From the NCBI GenBank assembly GCA_044220545.1, contig JBGAQX010000019.1:1-63183 (forward strand): a stretch of DNA of 63,183 nucleotides, in the 5' to 3' direction. Each line of letters opens with the position of its first letter. Positions within the stretch are counted from its first letter, which is position 1. The notes beneath the pieces are model-generated. The model had not been told where the DNA came from. It saw only the letters and a list, made by a program, of their open reading frames with translations, and searched no databases. The stretch is from Fen-999 sp044220545. Lineage in GTDB: Bacteria > Pseudomonadota > Gammaproteobacteria > Burkholderiales > Rhodocyclaceae. Both the position numbers and the translations under genes were made by a program. Positions 57,801 through 63,183 of this stretch are shown one piece after another.

Positions 57801-60078
57801 ACCTGCCTCGACCCTTCGGTATCCTGTTACTTGGCTCACCACCGCGACCATCATTATGTCCTACGGGCTGCCGGCGCTCGTCGCAATCTTCGTCATGTAC
57901 GGATCCCTGTATCCGTTCGACTTTGCATCGCCGGCACCAAACGCTCTGAACGGTCTGCTGTCGAATTGGCATCTGTTCCATTCCCGGGGTGATGCACTGG
58001 GCAATATCGGACTATTCGTCCCGTGGGGCGTGGTTTCCGTGCTTGCCCTGGCGCCACGCCGAGGTGGGATCGTGGCGACGTCAATTGCCTGCGCCCTTGG
58101 GTTCGTCCTTGCCTGCGTTGCCCAAATCGGACAGCTATGGGTTCCGGCCCGCGATCCCGCCGCTGGCGACGTCGTCTGGAATCTGGTTGGCTGCATCATC
58201 GGTGTCGCCATCGGCTATCGCCTGCTTGCCAAACGCAAGACGAATGGCGGAGCGGCGCCTCCCGCCTTGGTTGGCGACGCCTTGCTCGGTGCATGGCTCC
58301 TGACGGAATGGCTGCCGCTGATCCCCAGCCTGGATGTCCAGTTGATCAAAGAGCATCTCAAGACCATCGTTGCCGGCCCGGCCCTGAACATTGGCGAACT
58401 GGCGCCACAATTGGCCATGACCGTCTTGGCCGGCCATCTGATTCGCCAGCGGACCGAACGAGGGCATCCCGTCAGGATATTCTTCGCCATACTGGCGCTG
58501 GTTGTGGCAGGCAAGCTGATCATCATCGGAGCACAGGCAAGCCTGTCGATGCTCATCGGTCTTGCGCTGGGCGCGATCACTTGGCTGACCATCGACAGAG
58601 TGCCCCGTCAACGACAGCGGGAGATACTGGCGGGCCTGCTGCTGACCGGCTACACATGCGCCGCCTTGTCGCCGTTCTCGTTCCGTGACGCGGCAGCCGG
58701 CATCGTCTGGCTGCCGTTCTCGGCCATGTTGCAGGGTTCCATGCTGGCCAACGTTCAATCACTCATGGCCGATATGGTGCTGTTCGCCAGCATCCTCTAC
58801 GTTGTCCAAGCCGCCGGAGGACGCCCCATAGCCATGAGCATCATCCTCGCCATGTGGGTGCTGGGAATGGAATCCCTCCAGGCGTTCATCGAGACCCGCA
58901 CTGCCGATATTACGGAACCCTTGCTGGTATTGATTCTCGGCCAAGTCCTGGCGCCGGCACTACAACAGGAGCGCAGAGAGCGACAAGCTGCCACGCTTCC
59001 CGCGCCCACCTCGACCGAAGCGGCAGTAACGCGTCGGCCAGCAATCCGGTCGCCGTCCCGCTTGGCGCTCCAAATTGGGGTTCCGACGGCTGTGATCGTG
59101 ACGGCGATCTCGGCTGTGCTGCACCTTCCCGGCATCCCCTACAACATCCTGGAACTCTTCCGCGGCAACGGCAACATCGCGGCCTTGACCTTGTTCGCGC
59201 TGACCATACTGTGGGCGGGTGCTGGAGCGGTCCTGCTCGGCCGACTGCTGTCGCGCTCGCGTCACCCGGGACTTCTGATCGTCCCCGCGACGCTGATGGT
59301 CTGTTTGGTCAGCCTCTCGCTATTGTGGTCGGCCGTCACCACCGAGAGCATCGAGGATATCGCCGGATCGAGCAATCTGTTCTGGTTCGTCACCAACCGC
59401 GACATTTGGGGCGAAGCCTGGCGCAAGATTTTTCTGTACCTTAACGATCCGGACACGATAGGCTTGATCGAGCACTACTGCAGATACTCGGCGTTGTACG
59501 CGCCATTGCCGATATGCCTGGCCTACCTGCTGGCCGTAGCCGAGCACAACCACCACGGCGGCACCAACCATCGCTGGCTGATCGAACTGACGCTTGGCAT
59601 GCTCCTGCTGATGTGGTTGTGCAAAGCCGTCGCGTTTGACTGGTCATCAACCGACAATCTGAATGAACTCATTGCTCGCGACGGCGAATGGGGATTGGGT
59701 GGCGGCGGCTACCTCTACCTGTTGCTGCTGCTCGTATGCGCCACAGGCCTCGGCCTGGGTGGTAGTCTCGCGGGCACTTGGTGGCGGCGATTGTTGGCCG
59801 GTGCCGTGATGCTCGCCGCGCTACCGGTCGGATGGTGGCTGCTCAACGAGGGGCTGGAGCGCCAAGTGGAGAAATATGATCTTGTCTTTTCCGGAGTCCA
59901 GTTTCTTCTTGGCCCCGATCGCCGCCACACGCTAGATTCAGATTCCCTGTTCCTGCGCTGGAGCATCCTGCAACTCTCGGCCACATTGGGCATCGCGGTC
60001 GGAATCTGGATAGGCAACAGCGCCTTTCCTCGTAACCAGGGCGAATTGCCGGCGCGCGGCGCGGGCTGCCGTCGATAG
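57787..60078 (+). CDS. Large multi-domain VanZ-family membrane protein
   Basis: About 763 residues and 15 or more membrane helices. The first VanZ-like domain (about 25-150) has YPFDFASPAPNALNGLLSNWHLFHSRGDALGNIGLFVPWGVV and GDVVWNLVGCIIGVAIGY. A second VanZ-like block occurs near 290-410 (LSPFSFRDAAAGIVWLPFSAML ... MESLQAFIETRTADITEPLL). The C-terminal 350 residues add more helices and periplasmic loops of unknown nature. VanZ-like proteins are frequent in exosortase and polysaccharide loci. Starts at 57748 or 57856 are also possible; 57787 overlaps the divergent gene. Confidence 0.72.
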   Translation: MKASTPASTLRYPVTWLTTATIIMSYGLPALVAIFVMYGSLYPFDFASPAPNALNGLLSNWHLFHSRGDALGNIGLFVPWGVVSVLALAPRRGGIVATSIACALGFVLACVAQIGQLWVPARDPAAGDVVWNLVGCIIGVAIGYRLLAKRKTNGGAAPPALVGDALLGAWLLTEWLPLIPSLDVQLIKEHLKTIVAGPALNIGELAPQLAMTVLAGHLIRQRTERGHPVRIFFAILALVVAGKLIIIGAQASLSMLIGLALGAITWLTIDRVPRQRQREILAGLLLTGYTCAALSPFSFRDAAAGIVWLPFSAMLQGSMLANVQSLMADMVLFASILYVVQAAGGRPIAMSIILAMWVLGMESLQAFIETRTADITEPLLVLILGQVLAPALQQERRERQAATLPAPTSTEAAVTRRPAIRSPSRLALQIGVPTAVIVTAISAVLHLPGIPYNILELFRGNGNIAALTLFALTILWAGAGAVLLGRLLSRSRHPGLLIVPATLMVCLVSLSLLWSAVTTESIEDIAGSSNLFWFVTNRDIWGEAWRKIFLYLNDPDTIGLIEHYCRYSALYAPLPICLAYLLAVAEHNHHGGTNHRWLIELTLGMLLLMWLCKAVAFDWSSTDNLNELIARDGEWGLGGGGYLYLLLLLVCATGLGLGGSLAGTWWRRLLAGAVMLAALPVGWWLLNEGLERQVEKYDLVFSGVQFLLGPDRRHTLDSDSLFLRWSILQLSATLGIAVGIWIGNSAFPRNQGELPARGAGCRR

Positions 60079-60082
60079 GGCG

Positions 60083-61447
60083 TCATTGCCGACCGCGCGG
60101 GATGATCAAGTCGAGGCGCCAAGGCGCCTCCACGCCGGACGTGATCGCTCCGGCAATGGCAAATCGTCGGCGTCGCCCGTAGAAATCCTCAGAGTCCGCC
60201 AGCGCGCCGTTGGAAGCGGCCGTCAGATCGAGGCCACCGCCACGCGGCGAGAAATCCATTTCTCCTGGCTTCGCGAACGGTGCGACCAGGAAGTCGCCGG
60301 CCACTTCGTAGTCACCGGTGACGTTCCACCGTTGCTTGCCTCCCGTGATGGGGCGGCCCGCGAACACCGCGTTGGACTCGACATCCTGCCGGGACAATTG
60401 CTCCGCGCCCCGCAGGTTGATTCCGGCCCCACGAGCGACGATCGTATTGTGGCGCAGCACCACGCCGCGCAGCGGCGCGTGGTGCGGCTGGATGCGCAGG
60501 GCATCACCGGTGCTGTTGAAGAAGATGTTGTCGTGGACGACGACACTGCCCTCGGCCTGCAACAGAGACTCATTGGGATTTTCATGGAAGAAGTTCCCAT
60601 ACATCTCATAACCATCGTCAGCGCCCGCGCCCCTCGCGGGAAAGTGCCCCAATAGAACGTTGGGACGCGCCAAGGGGCCGGAAGAACCCGATTGGGCCTT
60701 GCTGAACACATTGTGGCGAATCACCGTTCGCGTGGGCTCGGCGGGCATCGCCGCTGATCGCGCGTTCTGATGCTTGATCTGCAAGTTGTAGCCCAGCGTA
60801 TCGACAATGAGATTGTTCTCGATGACACCATCGGCAAAAGGCGCGCCGCCGTCGGAATTGCCCAGATAGATTCCCGTGCCCGCGCCACGAATCACGTTGC
60901 CGCGGATGACCCAGCCCCAGGCCGGGCACTTGGTCGAAATGCCGACCGTCTGCTGATCCACGCCATGATTGACGATGGTCAGATCCTCGAGCGTGATGTG
61001 ATGAGCGAAGGCTGAAGTGCCTTCCGCCTTGACGGCATCGACGGGGAATCCGGCGCCGTCCAACCGCAGCGACCGTACCTCCAGGTGGGCGGAATTCTTG
61101 ATGCTGACCGTATTGGCGCCGGGGCGTGCCACAAAGACGGTGCCAGTACCCGACTGATCGCCCACGATCAGAATCGGTTTGCCGGGCGTGCCGGACAAAC
61201 CATGCAAAGGCAGGCCGCGCATGTACAGGCCCGGCGCCAGGCGCAGGGTGTCGCCCGGTTTCAGTTTTGACAACAGGCTTTGGTAGTTCTCTGGCGTACC
61301 GGACAATGTAGCGGCAATGCCTTGCTCAACGGACAGCGACAACCCCACTATCGCGACCACCCCGGATATCAGGAGACATTCGCGGAGGACCTTAAGTGCT
61401 CGCGTTGGTCCCCTCGCGACCGGCGTTATGAAATAGACGGCGGTCAT
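60083..61447 (-). CDS. Exported right-handed beta-helix protein, polysaccharide lyase/epimerase-like
   Basis: A 454-residue protein with an N-terminal signal or anchor helix (CLLISGVVAIVGLSLSVEQGIAA). The body is a parallel beta-helix: YQSLLSKLKPGDTLRLAPGLYMRGLPLHGLSGTPGKPILIVGD (an opening typical of alginate-lyase-like and chondroitinase-B-like helices), then repeated N-I/V-I strands such as GWVIRGNVIRGAGTGIYLGN, GVIENNLIVDT, TVIRHNVFSKA, GVVLRHNTIVARGAG. Likely secreted and acting on the exopolysaccharide; catalytic residues are not assigned. Confidence 0.75.
   Translation of the reverse strand: MTAVYFITPVARGPTRALKVLRECLLISGVVAIVGLSLSVEQGIAATLSGTPENYQSLLSKLKPGDTLRLAPGLYMRGLPLHGLSGTPGKPILIVGDQSGTGTVFVARPGANTVSIKNSAHLEVRSLRLDGAGFPVDAVKAEGTSAFAHHITLEDLTIVNHGVDQQTVGISTKCPAWGWVIRGNVIRGAGTGIYLGNSDGGAPFADGVIENNLIVDTLGYNLQIKHQNARSAAMPAEPTRTVIRHNVFSKAQSGSSGPLARPNVLLGHFPARGAGADDGYEMYGNFFHENPNESLLQAEGSVVVHDNIFFNSTGDALRIQPHHAPLRGVVLRHNTIVARGAGINLRGAEQLSRQDVESNAVFAGRPITGGKQRWNVTGDYEVAGDFLVAPFAKPGEMDFSPRGGGLDLTAASNGALADSEDFYGRRRRFAIAGAITSGVEAPWRLDLIIPRGRQ
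60113..60130. other. Near-perfect GC palindrome in the 3' end of the beta-helix gene
   Basis: GAGGCGCC-AA-GGCGCCTC, an 8-bp perfect stem with a two-base centre, lies in the coding end of the beta-helix gene and 35 bp downstream of the vanZ-family stop. No T tract. It could help end the vanZ-family transcript or be coincidental. Confidence 0.35.
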
Positions 61448-61460
61448 TCTTGGCTCTGAA

Positions 61461-62717
61461 CTACTCGACCAACGTATCTAGCTCCCGCGCAAGCATCATC
61501 GTCAGATTCTCACGCGAGTATCTTCTGATCGATTCTGGAACTATGGTCTTGTCGGTCAATGGCTCTGCGGTCCGAGTCCGATAACACTCGCCAATGCGAT
61601 TTGCAACGGCTTCGATATCTCCTGGGGATACCGGCACAACACCACCAACATCGTTCAACAGCTCTGCAACGGCGCCCTGCCGTACCATTGGCAGTATTGG
61701 CCGCCCCAGCCGAAGATACTCGTATAGTTTGGCTGGCACTTGCATTGATGGCCAGTCCATTTCCTCGGACCGCTGCCGATGGTCAGTCATGACAACCAAT
61801 AAGTCTGCTCCGGCCATTCGACCAAGCGATTGTTTGTACGGAATTCTCTGTGGGACAACTTGCGTAACTGTCGTCAACTCGACGCGAGCCAAGTCATCCT
61901 GAAATTCCTTTGAGACTCCATAGTTATCTGATCCCAAGAACGTGATCTGAAGATCTGCCTTGTCAATCGTCCCTTGGCCTACGGCAAGAGAAATGGCCTC
62001 AAGCAGAGGTCTCGGATTCCGAAACTGACTATCGATTCCACCTGGATAGAGTATTTCGAACTTCTCCTGAGTTGTTGGTACCAAACCGACAAAGTCCGGC
62101 TCGTCATACCCATTTGTGATTGTCACGAACTTATCCTTCGCCAATGTAGGATAGCGGGACAAGAAATGCCGCCTCATCGCCGGCGTGTTGCAGATCACTC
62201 GATCGGCCGCCGCGACAACGATTTTTTCTAGGCGCGCATCTAGCCAATCAAACAAAGGCGTGTCGCTGCGAATGGCCCACGGGTCTCGGAAGTCTGCGAC
62301 CCAAGGCAACCCGGTCGCACGCTTAAGAGCCCACCCGACGAGGTGGGCGGTTGGCATCGGGTAAGTGGTGTATATCGCCTGAACGTCCCGATTCCTGATC
62401 GCCGCGAGTCCCGCCCTTCGCGCGGCGAAGAACCATGGCCAGTAGCGATCCGGATAGGAAACCCATTTGGGATAATACCCGCGAATTCCAAATGTACGCT
62501 TTACATCGCAAGCCCATACACGTTCAACTCGAATATCGTGCGAGATTTGCCCACCCCCAGTTGGACCGACGCTCGCGTACACTGACTCCGGAACTGATAT
62601 GACGTGCGAACGCCATCCTTGCGCGGGAAGGTATTCAGTAAACTTCGCGGTCCGCAGCACGCCGGTGCTCGTATTGTCCGGGGGATAGTGGAAAGCCACC
62701 ACAAGTAAGTTTTTCAA
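61461..62717 (-). CDS. GT4-type glycosyltransferase
   Basis: A 418-residue GT-B fold glycosyltransferase (group 1): NLLVVAFHYPPDNTSTGVLRTAKFTEYL, GLPWVADFRDPWA, DRVICNTPAMRRHF, ITNGYDEPDF and the donor-site region AKLYEYLRLGRPILPM with conserved Glu. It adds a sugar to the lipid-linked repeat unit. Base composition drops to about half G+C here, unlike the genes before it, which suggests a different origin. It lies 13 bp upstream of the beta-helix gene on the same strand. Confidence 0.85.
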   Translation of the reverse strand: MKNLLVVAFHYPPDNTSTGVLRTAKFTEYLPAQGWRSHVISVPESVYASVGPTGGGQISHDIRVERVWACDVKRTFGIRGYYPKWVSYPDRYWPWFFAARRAGLAAIRNRDVQAIYTTYPMPTAHLVGWALKRATGLPWVADFRDPWAIRSDTPLFDWLDARLEKIVVAAADRVICNTPAMRRHFLSRYPTLAKDKFVTITNGYDEPDFVGLVPTTQEKFEILYPGGIDSQFRNPRPLLEAISLAVGQGTIDKADLQITFLGSDNYGVSKEFQDDLARVELTTVTQVVPQRIPYKQSLGRMAGADLLVVMTDHRQRSEEMDWPSMQVPAKLYEYLRLGRPILPMVRQGAVAELLNDVGGVVPVSPGDIEAVANRIGECYRTRTAEPLTDKTIVPESIRRYSRENLTMMLARELDTLVE

Positions 62718-63037
62718 GCTTCTGTCCTATCGGAGTTTGTCTTTGTCTTGCAGACGTTCCGCGATGGTCATCGAGAGCAAAAAGTCACCGCATATACGAC
62801 TCGACATATGATTACGTATCGCGCCGGACCAAACGGCTTCATCGTTGGAAGGATGAGCCATAGGCTCAAGGGCCACTACGCTGATGCGAACATTGCCCTG
62901 CAAGAACAACCGATCAGAATGGACCGACCTGCAAATGGCGTTAGCACGATCTTCCTCATGATAGCATTCAAGTACTTACACTATCGGCGGTAGCGATGGC
63001 CTCGGCAGGTGCCGTTCGCGTGCCCCATCCATTTATA
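62718..63037. other. Lower-GC stretch with a possible gene remnant
   Basis: 320 bp without a confident gene. On the minus strand a frame is open from a stop at about 62976 to a TAG at 62727-62729. It encodes about 81 residues that read like real protein (EEDRANAICRSVHSDRLF; VRISVVALEPMAHPSNDEAV) but has no ATG; TTG at 62909 is possible. I do not recognise a family. It may be a remnant left by an insertion or deletion. The promoter of the flanking genes is not evident. Confidence 0.35.
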
Positions 63038-63183
63038 ATGCCTATGCGTTTCTTCGGTGTTCTTGCCTTGGCGTTCTGCACCGCGCCAGTGTTGGCACAA
63101 ACCCCCAACGACTACTACACGGCGCGCTCGACGCCCGCCACGGCGGAACTGCTGAGAAACGTCGAGGGTCACCACCTGGCCCA
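63038..63183 (+). CDS. Exported protein of unknown function, cut by the window end
   Basis: Partial gene. It begins MPMRFFGVLALAFCTAPVLAQ, a clear signal peptide with cleavage after VLA, followed by TPNDYYTARSTPATAELLRNVEGHHLA before the window ends. ATG codons at 63038 and 63044 are both possible; no Shine-Dalgarno sequence is visible. The YY..R/LLxxVExxHL pattern recalls small TPR-type periplasmic proteins of polysaccharide loci, but too little is present to name it. Confidence 0.6.
   Translation, partial: MPMRFFGVLALAFCTAPVLAQTPNDYYTARSTPATAELLRNVEGHHLA

Noticed and set aside
63034..63039. Perfect -10 box TATAAT at the end of the window
   Set aside because: It overlaps the ATG at 63038, so transcription would start downstream of the only good start codons; no -35 partner was found. 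Probably coincidental.

Overview
The window is GC-rich (roughly two thirds G+C by eye over most of its length) and very densely coded. It looks like a chromosome of a betaproteobacterium, most likely of the Rhodocyclales / Nitrosomonadales type. The basis is gene content and order: hpnC-hpnD-hpnE, pyrG-kdsA-eno-ftsB, gloB with a methyltransferase, rnhA and dnaQ, trmJ-cysE-iscR followed by the isc operon with suhB divergent, and a PrsK/PrsR/PrsT module of the PEP-CTERM/exosortase world. I saw no rRNA, tRNA, CRISPR array, transposase or integrase.

Layout. 13-3000: squalene synthesis for hopanoids (hpnC, hpnD, hpnE). 2965-6890: a tightly packed run of divergent and convergent genes (LolD/YbbA-type ATPase, tesA, selD, selU, a methyltransferase). 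7000-9690: a Pat-type protein acetyltransferase. 9899-10471: a damaged MntA-HepT toxin-antitoxin pair. 10702-12280: GTP cyclohydrolase I, a thioredoxin-like protein and a gamma-carbonic-anhydrase-like protein. 12296-16364: ftsB, eno, kdsA and pyrG on the minus strand. 16440-20311: a multi-spanning membrane protein, dnaQ, rnhA, a methyltransferase and gloB. 20361-24933: a complete branched-chain amino acid ABC transporter (livK, H, M, G, F). 24976-31549: MltD, a Sel1-repeat membrane protein and a YejBEF-like peptide transporter. 31591-41242 (minus): tatD, an exported rhodanese, iscX, fdx, hscA, hscB, iscA, iscU, iscS, a second cysteine desulfurase, iscR, cysE and trmJ. suhB (41270) is divergent.

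42092-63183 is the accessory part, an exopolysaccharide and cell-surface locus. It holds a UDP-HexNAc 4-epimerase and a nucleotide-sugar dehydrogenase; a four-gene cassette (44738-47552) of a small exported protein with a twin-arginine-like signal, a PqqD-like peptide chaperone, an HPr-kinase-related kinase and a nucleotidyltransferase; a trypsin-like protease and a lytic transglycosylase; prsT, prsR and prsK; a PEP-CTERM-type sugar transferase; a YdcF-like protein; a large VanZ-family membrane protein; a beta-helix protein; a glycosyltransferase in a lower-GC stretch; and the start of another exported protein. No exosortase gene or PEP-CTERM sorting tail is visible.

The most interesting part is 44465-47552. 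The cassette is preceded by an AT-rich leader with a good sigma-54 promoter match and repeated dyad elements at enhancer distance. PrsR, an NtrC-type activator with the sigma-54-contacting GAFTGA motif, is encoded about 8 kb away. My working hypothesis is an RRE-guided kinase/nucleotidyltransferase system that modifies an exported protein under PrsK/PrsR/RpoN control. Other points are an in-frame MntA-HepT fusion made by a deletion, a 36-bp tandem duplication in hpnC, an extra cysteine desulfurase and an exported rhodanese attached to the isc operon, and a Pat enzyme that keeps the histidine lost in E. coli PatZ.
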